From: an uncultured Sutterella sp.
GTDB lineage: Bacteria; Pseudomonadota; Gammaproteobacteria; Burkholderiales; Burkholderiaceae_F
NCBI GenBank assembly: GCA_905202595.1
Contig: CAJKSP010000003.1
Span: forward strand, 1 to 64,000
Direction: 5' to 3'
Length of the DNA stretch: 64,000 nt
Positions 40,035 through 48,731 of this stretch are shown in pieces. Every line of letters begins with the position of its first letter. Position 1 is the stretch's first letter. Below the pieces are notes generated by a model. The model saw nothing but the letters and a program-made list of their open reading frames with translations. It was not told where the DNA came from and did not search any database. Made by a program: the position numbers and the translations under genes.

Positions 40035-41855
40035 TTGACTCATTCGAGCTTCAGAATGCATGCGCTCGCCGCCGCGGCGCTCGTGTTCTTTACCGCCGCG
40101 GCCGCTCAGGCCGCCACCCCCATGCAGCCCGGCGAATACACCGTGCAGACTCGCGGCAACAATGGCCCGCTCGAGGTCACGGTGACCGTGTCGAAGGATG
40201 CCATCAAGGACATCAAGATCGGCAAGAACTACGAAACGGACTACATTGCCGGCGAGCCGATGAAGCAGATCGCCAAGCGCGTGATTGAGACGCAGAACCT
40301 CTATCTCGACGGCATTTCTGGCGCAACCCGCTCGACCGAAGCGCTTCTCGTCGCCGTGGGCGCCGCCGTCGTCAAGGCTGGCGGCGACGAGCAGGATTTC
40401 GTCAAGAAGCCCGTGAAGATCGATCCGGCTTCTCTGCCGGTCGTGGATGTGCCGGCGAGCGACGTCGTCGTGATCGGCGCAGGCGGCACGGGTCTTGCGG
40501 CCGCTGCGAGCGCCGCTCAGCACGGCGCCAAGGTGACGGTGCTCGAGAAGATGGGCGTCGTCGGCGGCTCGTCCGCACTTGCCGGCGGCGCCATCGCCGC
40601 AGCGGGCACGAAGCTGCAGGCCGCGGCGGGCATCAAGGATTCTCCCGAAGCCTTCACGAAGCAGTGGATGGCCGAGCAGTCGCGCTCTGTGCGCGGCGGC
40701 TGGAAGGGCTATCCGGTCGAGAGCCGCGTGCTGGCGCTGCAGAAGCAGTCGGCGGCGACGATCGACTGGCTCTCTGACGAGATCGGCCTCAAGTTTGCCG
40801 CGCCTCGTCCCTTCGGCTACGGCGGCCCCTCCCGCGCGCATGCCGCCGCCGAGGCGGGCGTGCCTGCGAGCGGCCGCGGATCGAATGCAGCAGGCGGCCG
40901 CTATGTCATTCAGGCTCTCAAGGACTACTGCGATGCAAAAGGCGTGACGGTGCGCACGAATACGACCGCCTACGAGCTCGTCAAGGATGCAAGCGGCCGC
41001 ATTACGGGCGTCCGCGCGCATGACGGCAAGCATCGCTATGAGTTCAAGGCCGATGCCGTCGTCCTCGCGACCGGCGGCTTTGCCAAGAGCCTTGAGATGG
41101 TGACGGCGGAGGTGCCGCGCTGGGCCGTCTTCACCGAGCTCAATGTCGCCGCGCCGGGCGATACGGGCGACGGCAGCGTCATGGCGAAGGCGGCAGGCGC
41201 CGCCATGGCCAAGGACAGCTGGATGATCGGCCTCTACCTCGCGCCTCTCTACAAGGCGCTCAATCCGGTCATCCAGGGACCGAACAAGTACAAGGACGTC
41301 GTGCTCGTGAACGAAAAGGGCAAGCGCTTTACGCGCGAGGATCTGCCCTACGTGACCGATCCGGTCTCCGAGCAGCTTGAAAGCTGGGTGATTCTCGACT
41401 CCTCCGACGACGCCAAGGTGAAGATCGTTAAGGACTATCTCACCTACGGCGTAGCTGTTCACGGCAAGGACTGGCAGGAGCTCGGCCGCCGCATGGGCGC
41501 CGACGCCTATCAGCTCGAAGCGACGATGAAGAAGTGGAACGCCGACGTCAAGGCCGGCAAGGACACGGAGTTCGGCAAGGACGCGAAGTACATGCACGCC
41601 TTTGAAAAGGCGCCCTTCTACGCTGTCAAGGTTCGTCCGGTTGCGGGCGGCACGATGGGCGGCGTCGAGACCAACGACAAGTTCCAGGTGCTCGACGTCA
41701 AGGGCAAGGTCATCCCGGGCCTCTATGCAGGCGGCGAGATGGCAAACCGTCCGTACTACAACCGCGTGTACGTTTCGGGCTCTAGCCTGGAGCTCGCCTA
41801 TACGTCCGGCCGCCTGATCGGCGCTGAGGCGGCGGCGCAGGCCAAGGCCAAGTAG
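40035..41855 (+). CDS. Exported flavoprotein reductase with covalent-FMN domain
   Basis: A 606-residue two-domain flavoprotein. A Sec signal ends near residue 27 ('AAAAQA'). Residues ~30-110 form an FMN-binding domain whose 'DGISGATRST' motif is the site where ApbE attaches FMN covalently through Thr. The FAD fold starts at 'VVVIGAGGTGLAAAA' (~147). The layout is that of urocanate-reductase-like enzymes, but the active site deviates: 'VAGGTMGGV' replaces HHTMGG (His lost), Tyr stands near the catalytic-acid Arg position in 'RFTREDLPYV', and 'YNRVYVSGSS' replaces NRLGGNA while keeping Arg. Substrate unknown. TTG 40035-40037 is the likely start because AAAGGAGA sits five to six bases upstream; ATG 40056 is the alternative. 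No ApbE gene is in the window. Confidence 0.85.
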   Translation: MTHSSFRMHALAAAALVFFTAAAAQAATPMQPGEYTVQTRGNNGPLEVTVTVSKDAIKDIKIGKNYETDYIAGEPMKQIAKRVIETQNLYLDGISGATRSTEALLVAVGAAVVKAGGDEQDFVKKPVKIDPASLPVVDVPASDVVVIGAGGTGLAAAASAAQHGAKVTVLEKMGVVGGSSALAGGAIAAAGTKLQAAAGIKDSPEAFTKQWMAEQSRSVRGGWKGYPVESRVLALQKQSAATIDWLSDEIGLKFAAPRPFGYGGPSRAHAAAEAGVPASGRGSNAAGGRYVIQALKDYCDAKGVTVRTNTTAYELVKDASGRITGVRAHDGKHRYEFKADAVVLATGGFAKSLEMVTAEVPRWAVFTELNVAAPGDTGDGSVMAKAAGAAMAKDSWMIGLYLAPLYKALNPVIQGPNKYKDVVLVNEKGKRFTREDLPYVTDPVSEQLESWVILDSSDDAKVKIVKDYLTYGVAVHGKDWQELGRRMGADAYQLEATMKKWNADVKAGKDTEFGKDAKYMHAFEKAPFYAVKVRPVAGGTMGGVETNDKFQVLDVKGKVIPGLYAGGEMANRPYYNRVYVSGSSLELAYTSGRLIGAEAAAQAKAK

Positions 41856-41873
41856 GCGGCGCGCCTTCAGCAG

Positions 41874-41919
41874 GGCGGAGGCCTCCCCGTTTGACGGGGC
41901 GGGCGTTCCGCCTTTTTTT
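41874..41919 (+). terminator. Terminator after the FMN flavoprotein gene
   Basis: GGCGGA (41874-41879) pairs with TCCGCC (41907-41912), enclosing CCCCG-N5-CGGGG, and is followed by seven T residues. Confidence 0.85.
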
Positions 41920-42116
41920 GCCGTCAGTTTCGTGCGGCGGCCCGATGCATGGGGCGTTTTGCTGCCTGCGGCCGGTCAAAAGACGAAAAAGCCTGCCCAG
42001 CGGCGTCAGATCAAGCTAAGATCCGAAGCAGCCCAGCTGCAGAGGCGCGCGTCCAAGAACTGCTTGAGCCGCATTTCGCAGCAACGTTTTCCATCAGCAA
42101 AGGAGTGAAAGAAGAC

Positions 42117-43391
42117 ATGACGACTCGCGACAAGGTTCCTGCGCTTGACGCCGGCATGCTCAGCCGCGTTGAGAAGATTGCCGCTCTCGAGAAGGTGAAG
42201 GCCGCGCTTGACGTCTGCGCTGAAGAGACGGAGCGCGCCATGGCCGAGCAGGTGCGCATCGCCCAGATCGAGTCGCCGACTTTCGCCGAGCGTACGCGCG
42301 GCGAGGCGGTGATGGAGCTCCTGCAGGAGTATGGCCTCAAGGATGTTGTAATGGATCCTTCGGGCAATGTTGTCGGCCGCCGCCCCGGCAAGAGCGGCGG
42401 TCCGGTGCTTGCCATTGCGGCGCACCTCGACACCGTCTTCCCGCAGGGAACGGATCTGCGCGTGAGAAAGGAAGGGGCGCTTTACTACGGTCCCGGCATC
42501 GGGGACAACGCTTCGGGCCTGCGCTCCATGCTGCAGGTGCTGCGCGCACTCAACAAGGCGCAGATTGAAACGGCGGGCGACATTCTCTTCGTCGGCACGG
42601 TCGGCGAAGAAGGCAACGGCGACATCCGAGGCGCCAAGGCGCTTTTTGACGGCAGCCGCCGCATCGACGGCTTCATGGCGCTTGACATGGCGGATGTGAA
42701 TACGGTGCAGAACGGCGCTACGGGCGCGCATCGCTGGCGCATCGCCATCGAAGGCCAGGGCGGTCATTCCTACATCGACTACGGCCGTGCGCCTTCGGCC
42801 ATTCACGCCATGTGCCGCGCGGGATCGATCATCGCCGACATCGTCACGCCCGAGGATCCGCGCACGACGTTCACGATCGGCACCATCAAGGGCGGCACGA
42901 CGGTCAATACGATCGCCGCACGCTGCGAAGTCGATGTGGACATGCGTAGCACGGGGCTTGAAGAGCTTGACCGCCTCGAAAAGCAGATTCTCGGCGCGTT
43001 CGAAAAGGGCGTTGAGCTCGAGAATGCCCGCTGGCCGCAGGCCGACCCCGATCATCAGCTCAAGCTCACGAAGACCCAGATCGGCAATCGTCCGGCCGGC
43101 ATGCAGCCGGATAACTCGCCAGCCGTGCAGGCGGCGCTCTGCGCGATGAAGCACATGGCAATCGAAGTGCAGCAGTGCCGGCCGTCCTCGACCGATGCGA
43201 ACAAGCCCATCTCGATCGGCGTGCCGTCAGTCTGCATCGGCACCGGCGGCGTTACGCACAACGAGCACAGCCTCAAGGAGTTCTTCGACTCTACGGACAT
43301 GGAGCTGGGGCCGCAGCTTGCGATTCTTACGGCGCTTGCGCTCGTGGGCGCTGAAGGCGTTGAGCCGGGGCTGTCGCCGCTGGCCGGCTGA
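42117..43391 (+). CDS. M20 family metallopeptidase (peptidase T/CPG2-like)
   Basis: A 424-residue zinc peptidase. Metal-binding and catalytic groups are visible: 'AIAAHLDTVFP' (His, catalytic Asp two residues on), 'GPGIGDNASGL' (bridging Asp), 'GTVGEEGNGD' (catalytic Glu and ligand Glu), 'ALDMAD' (Asp ligand) and 'VTHNEHS' (His ligand). A lid/dimer domain sits between, with 'GQGGHSYIDYG'. It probably trims peptides or hydrolyses N-acyl amino acids in the cytoplasm. ATG 42117 has AAAGGAG eleven bases upstream. It is monocistronic, with terminators on both sides. Confidence 0.88.
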   Translation: MTTRDKVPALDAGMLSRVEKIAALEKVKAALDVCAEETERAMAEQVRIAQIESPTFAERTRGEAVMELLQEYGLKDVVMDPSGNVVGRRPGKSGGPVLAIAAHLDTVFPQGTDLRVRKEGALYYGPGIGDNASGLRSMLQVLRALNKAQIETAGDILFVGTVGEEGNGDIRGAKALFDGSRRIDGFMALDMADVNTVQNGATGAHRWRIAIEGQGGHSYIDYGRAPSAIHAMCRAGSIIADIVTPEDPRTTFTIGTIKGGTTVNTIAARCEVDVDMRSTGLEELDRLEKQILGAFEKGVELENARWPQADPDHQLKLTKTQIGNRPAGMQPDNSPAVQAALCAMKHMAIEVQQCRPSSTDANKPISIGVPSVCIGTGGVTHNEHSLKEFFDSTDMELGPQLAILTALALVGAEGVEPGLSPLAG

Positions 43392-43455
43392 GGCGCATCA
43401 TCGGTCTGAAGTCGCTATGGAAGGCGATCTTCAGCAATCAAATGCATTTTGAAGA

Positions 43456-43492
43456 AGAGCCCGCTTTGCAGAGGCGAAGCTGGGCTCTTTTT
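43456..43492 (+). terminator. Terminator after the M20 peptidase gene
   Basis: AGAGCCC (43456-43462) pairs with GGGCTCT (43482-43488), followed by a run of five T residues. Confidence 0.8.
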
Positions 43493-43653
43493 CTGCTTGG
43501 AATAGCTCTGGACAAGCAACCGTTGTTTTTGGACTTGGCTAGGCTGAGGCTAGGCTTTCACAGTGCGGAGCGTATGACGTTTTTTTTCTGCGCTTCATCT
43601 GTCAGATTTTTTATATAGATTTCATTAACTTTCGACGAATTGATTCAGTCCTT

Positions 43654-43673
43654 TTGTCGACGATTAACGACAA
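43654..43673. promoter_or_regulatory. Operator-like inverted repeat
   Basis: TTGTCG (43654-43659) and CGACAA (43668-43673) form an inverted repeat with an 8-base spacer in the AT-rich leader of the MmgE/PrpD-Dcu pair. It could bind a dimeric regulator; none is encoded nearby. Confidence 0.35.
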
Positions 43674-43916
43674 TTAGGCTGTTTGCCTAAACCGCTTTGG
43701 CTCAGGCTGCAAGCATGCAGTTTTTCTCTTCAGGGAAGGGAATGCGAGCATCGCATCCAACGAAAGAAAGTCGTCACAATGGTCCGCTCGCGCAGGACAA
43801 AGATTGAACCTGCCTTCTTCAGACGAGCAGCGCCTGAAAGCTTTGTCGGCGCAGAATGTTCCATGGAAAGATGAAGAAATGACTCTGCTTCAGCATGCTG
43901 CCATGCTGTCGTAACG

Positions 43917-43960
43917 CCTGTCCGCGAGGCTCAGCCAGTTGGCAGAGCCTCGCGGACAGG
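43917..43960 (+). repeat. Perfect 16-bp inverted repeat in the MmgE/PrpD leader
   Basis: CCTGTCCGCGAGGCTC (43917-43932) and GAGCCTCGCGGACAGG (43945-43960) are exact complements around a 12-base loop. No T tract follows. It lies about 94 bases before the MmgE/PrpD start and could be an attenuator, a terminator or a small repeat element. Confidence 0.7.
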
Positions 43961-44053
43961 CTATTCAGAATCAGACAATTTGCTTACGAAGCGCCTATAA
44001 CTCTTCAGCAGTTTTCATTCTTTCAGCCGTGCCCTCTTTGGAGGGCGTTTTCG

Positions 44054-45502
44054 ATGGAAGAAGCCAACATGACAGAACAGCAATCAAAGTCAGCAGATGC
44101 AGAACTCAAGAGCGCCGTCCTTGCGCGCTTTGTCGTGAATACGCCAGAGGATGCGATTCCTCCGGCCATGTATGAAAAAGCTGCCCGCCATACCCTCGAC
44201 ACCATTGGTGCAGGTGTTGCAGGTGCCATTTCAAAAGAAGCACAGACGCTGCTCAAAACGCTTCGCGAGAATGGTGAAGGCTCCGGCATTGCCTCGCTTT
44301 GGGGTGTCGGCGAATCAATGACGCCTCTCAATGCGGCGCTTGTCAACGGCACAGCAGCGCACGCTTTCGAGCTTGACGATACGGGGGGTTGCGACCATTC
44401 CGGCGCTGTGGTGATTCCGGCTGCGGTAGCCGCGGTTGAAATTGCCAAAAAAGCTGGCTGCGCTATTTCTGGTCAAACTTTTCTTGCGGCTGTCATTCTC
44501 GGCTACGACGTTGCTCGCCGTGCGTTAGAAGCCTGCGGAGCGTACGAAGCTCACAACGGCGCCGGCTTCCATTCCACAGGCACTTGCGGTCCCTTCGGAG
44601 CTGCAGCAGCAGCAGCTCGCCTACTCGGCTGCAGCGTGCATGAAACGCAGATGGCGCTCGGCCTGGCGGCATCGTTTTCGGGCGGCCTCTGGGCATGTGT
44701 TCATGATGGAGCACAGAGCAAGCGCTTACATGCTGGCCATGCCGCGATGGGCGGCCTCTTTGCTGTCCTTCTGGCCAAGCAGGGCTTCACGGGGCCCTCT
44801 CAGATTTTCGAGCAGGTTTGGGGCGGCTTTGACAAGAGCTTTGCGCCGCAGTCCGATGTGCCCGAAGCTTGGCTGGCTGATCTGGGGAAGGTTTGGAAGC
44901 TCGCCCGTGTCTCCATCAAGCCGCATGCGTCTTGTCGTTCAACGCACGCCGCCATTGATGCCGTAGACATTCTTCGCAAGAAGGCCGGCTTCGGTCCCAA
45001 CGATGTGAAGGAGATCGAAGTCGTCATCAATCCATTCGTCTATGGCATGTGCGGCGGCACCAAGCTGCACCCGATGACTTCGGCCCAGCTTTCTATCCCC
45101 TACAGCCTTGCGGCTGATCTCGTATTCGGCAATGCCTCCCTCGCTTCCTACGCCAGAAGCCGCCGCGACGATCCGCGCATTGCGTCGCTCATGAAACGCA
45201 TTCGCTTTACGGTCGACAAATCGCAAGCAGACGATGAAGAGCCCACCGTTATCGTGCGGCTTCAAGATGGGAGAGAACTCAAGGAACATGTTCCCATGCC
45301 TCTCGGCGCGCCGACGAATCCTGTAACAGACGAAGCGCTCCTTGCCAAATTTCATGCCGTTGTCGGCATGGTCTACGACGAGGATGATGCGAACGAACTG
45401 GCTCGCCGCCTGATGACGATTCAATGCGCCAAGGACGTCTATGACGACGCGCTTGTGCTTCTGTCCAAGAAGCCGGTCACGCGGCGACTGTTTGACGTCT
45501 AA
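44054..45502 (+). CDS. MmgE/PrpD family protein
   Basis: A 482-residue protein of the family that includes 2-methylcitrate dehydratase PrpD, cis-aconitate decarboxylase and iminodisuccinate epimerase. Family blocks seen are 'HTLDTIGAGVAGA', 'LNAALVNGTAAHAFELDD', 'GYDVARRALEACG', 'GFHSTGTCGPFGAAAAAARLLG' and 'KPHASCRSTHAAIDAV'. Reactions in the family dehydrate, decarboxylate or epimerise di- and tricarboxylates; the exact one here is not clear. ATG 44054 has GGAGGG eight bases upstream; ATG 44069 is an alternative. Codons end in T or A more often than in neighbours. It is followed by a Dcu carrier gene 77 bases on, likely one operon. Confidence 0.88.
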   Translation: MEEANMTEQQSKSADAELKSAVLARFVVNTPEDAIPPAMYEKAARHTLDTIGAGVAGAISKEAQTLLKTLRENGEGSGIASLWGVGESMTPLNAALVNGTAAHAFELDDTGGCDHSGAVVIPAAVAAVEIAKKAGCAISGQTFLAAVILGYDVARRALEACGAYEAHNGAGFHSTGTCGPFGAAAAAARLLGCSVHETQMALGLAASFSGGLWACVHDGAQSKRLHAGHAAMGGLFAVLLAKQGFTGPSQIFEQVWGGFDKSFAPQSDVPEAWLADLGKVWKLARVSIKPHASCRSTHAAIDAVDILRKKAGFGPNDVKEIEVVINPFVYGMCGGTKLHPMTSAQLSIPYSLAADLVFGNASLASYARSRRDDPRIASLMKRIRFTVDKSQADDEEPTVIVRLQDGRELKEHVPMPLGAPTNPVTDEALLAKFHAVVGMVYDEDDANELARRLMTIQCAKDVYDDALVLLSKKPVTRRLFDV

Positions 45503-45579
45503 TCGGCTTTCATCCGCTTTGCGATCCTTTTTCTATACCACCAATTTTCCCTCACTCTCTCAACTGTAAAGGTCTTCCT

Positions 45580-46926
45580 ATGGATCTCATGTTCTGGCTG
45601 GAGCTCGCCATCGTGCTCCTTTGCGTCGGCTTCGGCGGCCGTTTGGGTGGCCTTGGTCTCGGTGCAGCCGGCGGTCTCGGCGTCTGTCTCATGGTGCTTG
45701 TTCTCGGCGTGCCGCCGGGTGCGCCTCCGGTTTCCGTACTCCTCATCATCACGGCTGTCATTGCCTGCACATCGATTCTGCAGGGCTCCGGCGGCCTTGA
45801 TCTCCTTGTCCGTCTCGCAGAGCGCCTGCTTCGCAAATGGCCGAAAGCCATTACATTTGTGGGTCCGCTCGTCTGCTCGATTTTCGTGATCTTTGTCGGC
45901 ACGGCCTATGTTGCCTTTGCGGTCTATCCGGTGGTCGCCGAAGTGGCCGCTTCCGCCAAGGTTCGCCCGGAGCGCGCCATCTCGGCTTCGGTCATTTCTG
46001 CCGGCATCGGCGTCATGGCTTCGCCGATGTCGGCGGCCATGGCGGCCATGGTGGGCATCATGAGTACGCAGGGCATTGCCTTCTGGCAGATTCTGGCCGT
46101 TACGGTTCCCACTTTCTTCCTCGCAACGATCTGCGCTTCGCTCTCCGTCTTCTGGCGCGGGCCGGAGCTTGAAGACGATCCCGAATTCAAGCGCCGTCTT
46201 CAGACGGGCGAATACAAGTGGCTTTCCGGAACGACCAATCAGTCTGCTGGCGCTCAGCTTCTTGACCCGAAGTTCCCTTATGCCAAGACCGCCGTCGCGA
46301 TCTTTCTCGTCGGCATTCTGACCTCTATTCTCATCGGCTCCGTGCCTGGCTGGCGTCCCTCCTGGACGGATGCCGCAGGCAAGACCACGACGCTGGCTAT
46401 TCCTCAGCTCATCCAGATGGTGATGCTCGCTACAGCCTTCGTCATCATCATGGTCTGCCGCGTCAAGCCTGAGAAGTTCGCCAGCGGCTCCGTTTTCCGC
46501 TCTGGTCTCATTGGCGTCGTCGCCGTGTTCGGCATCGCCTGGTGCACCGGCACGTTCTTTGATCAGCACACGCAGCTCCTTTCAGACGTCTTCTCCGGTC
46601 TTGCGTCGACGGCTCCCTTCCTGTTCTGCATTGCAGCCTTCTGCGTCTCGTCAGTGATTTTCTCGCCCACGGTTTCGACGACGATCATGATGCCGCTCGG
46701 TCTGAAGTTTGGCCTTCCCCCGGAGTTCCTCATCGGCGTTTGGGCTAGCTGCTTCGGCGATTTTGTCATTCCGGGCGGTGCTCAGATCGGCTGCACGGCC
46801 TTCGACCGTACGGGTACAACTCGCCTCGGCACCTTCGTTGTCAACCATTCCTACATGCGCCCGGGTCTTGCCTTTGTCGTTTCCGGCACGATCATCGGCT
46901 GGTGCATGTCGAAGATCGTTTTCTGA
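45580..46926 (+). CDS. DcuA/DcuB-family anaerobic C4-dicarboxylate carrier
   Basis: A 448-residue inner-membrane antiporter with about 10-12 hydrophobic segments. It lines up with E. coli DcuB along most of its length: 'GGRLGGLGLGAAGGLGV', 'LQGSGGLDLLVRLAERLLRKWPK', 'RPERAISASVISAGIGVMASP', 'FRSGLIGVVAVFGIAW' and 'FDRTGTTRLGTFVVNHSYMRPGL'. DcuA/B exchange fumarate, malate or aspartate for succinate. Here the partner MmgE/PrpD gene upstream suggests the imported acid is processed by it. Like that gene, it uses relatively more T-ending codons. argH follows 86 bases later. Confidence 0.9.
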   Translation: MDLMFWLELAIVLLCVGFGGRLGGLGLGAAGGLGVCLMVLVLGVPPGAPPVSVLLIITAVIACTSILQGSGGLDLLVRLAERLLRKWPKAITFVGPLVCSIFVIFVGTAYVAFAVYPVVAEVAASAKVRPERAISASVISAGIGVMASPMSAAMAAMVGIMSTQGIAFWQILAVTVPTFFLATICASLSVFWRGPELEDDPEFKRRLQTGEYKWLSGTTNQSAGAQLLDPKFPYAKTAVAIFLVGILTSILIGSVPGWRPSWTDAAGKTTTLAIPQLIQMVMLATAFVIIMVCRVKPEKFASGSVFRSGLIGVVAVFGIAWCTGTFFDQHTQLLSDVFSGLASTAPFLFCIAAFCVSSVIFSPTVSTTIMMPLGLKFGLPPEFLIGVWASCFGDFVIPGGAQIGCTAFDRTGTTRLGTFVVNHSYMRPGLAFVVSGTIIGWCMSKIVF

Positions 46927-47012
46927 CGAACGGCATCCATTTTCTGTTGTACTTGCCGTTTCCTCGTCCGCTAAGGAGGCTTTGACAGGGAATCGGCGAG
47001 AGTTTTCATCTA

Positions 47013-48482
47013 ATGAACACCAAAATGACTGAAAACGCTGATCATTCCAATTCCAGCGATCCTCTGCACGCGAAGAAGAAGGCCTGGTCGGGCCGCTTCT
47101 CCGAACCTGTCGATGCGTTCGTGCTTCGCTACACGGCAAGCGTCGGCTTCGACAAGCGCATGGCCCTGCAGGACATCGAAGGCTCGCTCGCTCATGCGGC
47201 CATGCTCACGAAGGTGGGCGTCCTCACGCAGAAGGACCTTGACGACATTCGCCACGGCATGGCGGAAATCAAGAGCGAAATCGAAGCCGGCACCTTCGAG
47301 TGGCAGCTTGAGCTCGAAGACGTGCATCTCAACATTGAGGCGCGCCTCACGGCGCTCATCGGCGACGCCGGCAAGCGCCTCCACACGGGCCGCTCCCGCA
47401 ACGACCAGGTCGCAACGGACATTCGCCTCTATCTGCGCGGCGAAGTCGATGAGATCGTCCGCCGCATCGAGCACCTTCAGGAAGTGCTCGTCGCGCAGGC
47501 TGAGCGCCACTACGCGACGATCATGCCGGGCTTTACTCACATGCAGGTGGCGCAGCCCGTCACGTTTGGCCACCACATGCTCGCCTATGCCGAAATGCTC
47601 GAGCGCGACCGCTCCCGCTTCCTCGATCTGCGCCATCGCGTGAACAGCTCGCCGCTCGGCGCCGCTGCGCTCGCCGGCACGACCTATCCGATCGACCGCG
47701 AATACTCGGCGAAGCTCCTCGGCTTCGAGTCCGTGGCGCAGAACTCGCTCGATGCCGTGTCCGACCGCGACTTTGCCATCGAATTCTGCAGCGCCGCCTC
47801 GATGCTCATGATGCACATCTCGCGCCTCTCCGAAGAGCTCGTGATCTGGATGAGCCAGCGCTTCAGCTTCATCAAGCTGCCGGACCGCTTCACGACCGGC
47901 TCCTCGATCATGCCGCAGAAGAAGAATCCGGACGTGCCGGAAACCGCCCGCGGCAAGACGGGGCGCGTCTACGGCGACCTGATGGCGCTTTTGACGGTGC
48001 TCAAGGGCACGCCGCTCGCCTACAACAAGGACTTCCAGGAAGACAAGGAGCCGCTCTTTGATGCCGTCGACACCGTCAAGGACACGCTTCGCGCGTTCTG
48101 CGACATGATGGCCGGCGTCGAGCCGCAACCGGAGAACATGCACCGCGCTGCGCAGATGGGCTTCCCCACCGCGACGGACCTTGCTGACTATCTGGTGCGC
48201 CACGGCGTGCCCTTCCGCACGGCGCACGACATCGTCGGCCGCGTGGTCCGCCATGCCGCCGAACGCGGCTGCGGTCTTGAAGAGCTGCCGCTCGACGACC
48301 TCAAGAGCTTTGCGCCCGAAATTGAAGCCGACGTCTATGACGTTCTCCGCCTCGAAGGCTCCGTCAAGGCGCGCAACCATCTCGGCGGCACGGCTCCCGA
48401 GCAGGTGCTGAAGCAGGTGAAGCGCTGGGAAGCTGTTTTTGCTGAGCGAGCAGCCAAGCAAATGAAGGGTCATGTAGCGTAA
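47013..48482 (+). CDS. argH: Argininosuccinate lyase
   Basis: This enzyme splits argininosuccinate into arginine and fumarate, the last step of arginine synthesis. The 489-residue product has 'KAWSGRFSEPVDAFVLRYTASV' region, 'HTGRSRNDQVATD', 'PGFTHMQVAQP', 'LGAAALAGTTYPIDRE' and the signature 'GSSIMPQKKNPD' with the catalytic Ser. Length is typical, with about 20 extra residues at the N-terminus; ATG 47013 has a weak ribosome site and ATG 47025 is a possible start. It follows the Dcu carrier gene, so fumarate made here could be exported or used for respiration. A strong terminator ends the gene. Confidence 0.96.
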   Translation: MNTKMTENADHSNSSDPLHAKKKAWSGRFSEPVDAFVLRYTASVGFDKRMALQDIEGSLAHAAMLTKVGVLTQKDLDDIRHGMAEIKSEIEAGTFEWQLELEDVHLNIEARLTALIGDAGKRLHTGRSRNDQVATDIRLYLRGEVDEIVRRIEHLQEVLVAQAERHYATIMPGFTHMQVAQPVTFGHHMLAYAEMLERDRSRFLDLRHRVNSSPLGAAALAGTTYPIDREYSAKLLGFESVAQNSLDAVSDRDFAIEFCSAASMLMMHISRLSEELVIWMSQRFSFIKLPDRFTTGSSIMPQKKNPDVPETARGKTGRVYGDLMALLTVLKGTPLAYNKDFQEDKEPLFDAVDTVKDTLRAFCDMMAGVEPQPENMHRAAQMGFPTATDLADYLVRHGVPFRTAHDIVGRVVRHAAERGCGLEELPLDDLKSFAPEIEADVYDVLRLEGSVKARNHLGGTAPEQVLKQVKRWEAVFAERAAKQMKGHVA

Positions 48483-48502
48483 TTTTTTCTTGCATCAGCA
48501 GA

Positions 48503-48540
48503 AAAGCCGCCGGCAATTCTGCCGGCGGCTTTTTCTTTTT
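48503..48540 (+). terminator. Terminator after argH
   Basis: AGCCGCCGGCA and TGCCGGCGGCT form a perfect stem (48505-48530) with a 4-base loop, followed by TTTTTCTTTTTTT. Confidence 0.92.
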
Positions 48541-48731
48541 TTGAGGAACACTGAGAAGCTTGCAGGGATGACGCAGATCATCTGAATGTAACTGCGATTT
48601 TTTTGCGTAAGTCGAAAAAAATTGTCTTAACGGAAGAAGAAGGGCTGTCTCCAAGTACAATGACAAAAGGCGGGGATTTTTCTTCGCTTTGTCTTTCTTT
48701 GCGGCAGTAGGGACTTAATTTTTTGAGCAGC

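Larger units (their letters stand above)
43392..44053. other. 662-base intergenic region before the MmgE/PrpD gene
   Basis: After the peptidase terminator the sequence becomes AT-rich (43560-43680). It contains an operator-like repeat at 43654-43673 and a very strong hairpin at 43917-43960. Small open frames (for example 43683-43874) lack ribosome sites and family features and are not called. Confidence 0.5.

Noticed and set aside
43683..43874. 63-codon open frame in the leader of the MmgE/PrpD gene
   Set aside because: No ribosome site and no protein-like pattern; the region looks regulatory.
47010..48473. 487-codon minus-strand frame opposite argH
   Set aside because: argH is unmistakable on the other strand; the antisense product is His/Arg/Val-rich and unlike any family.
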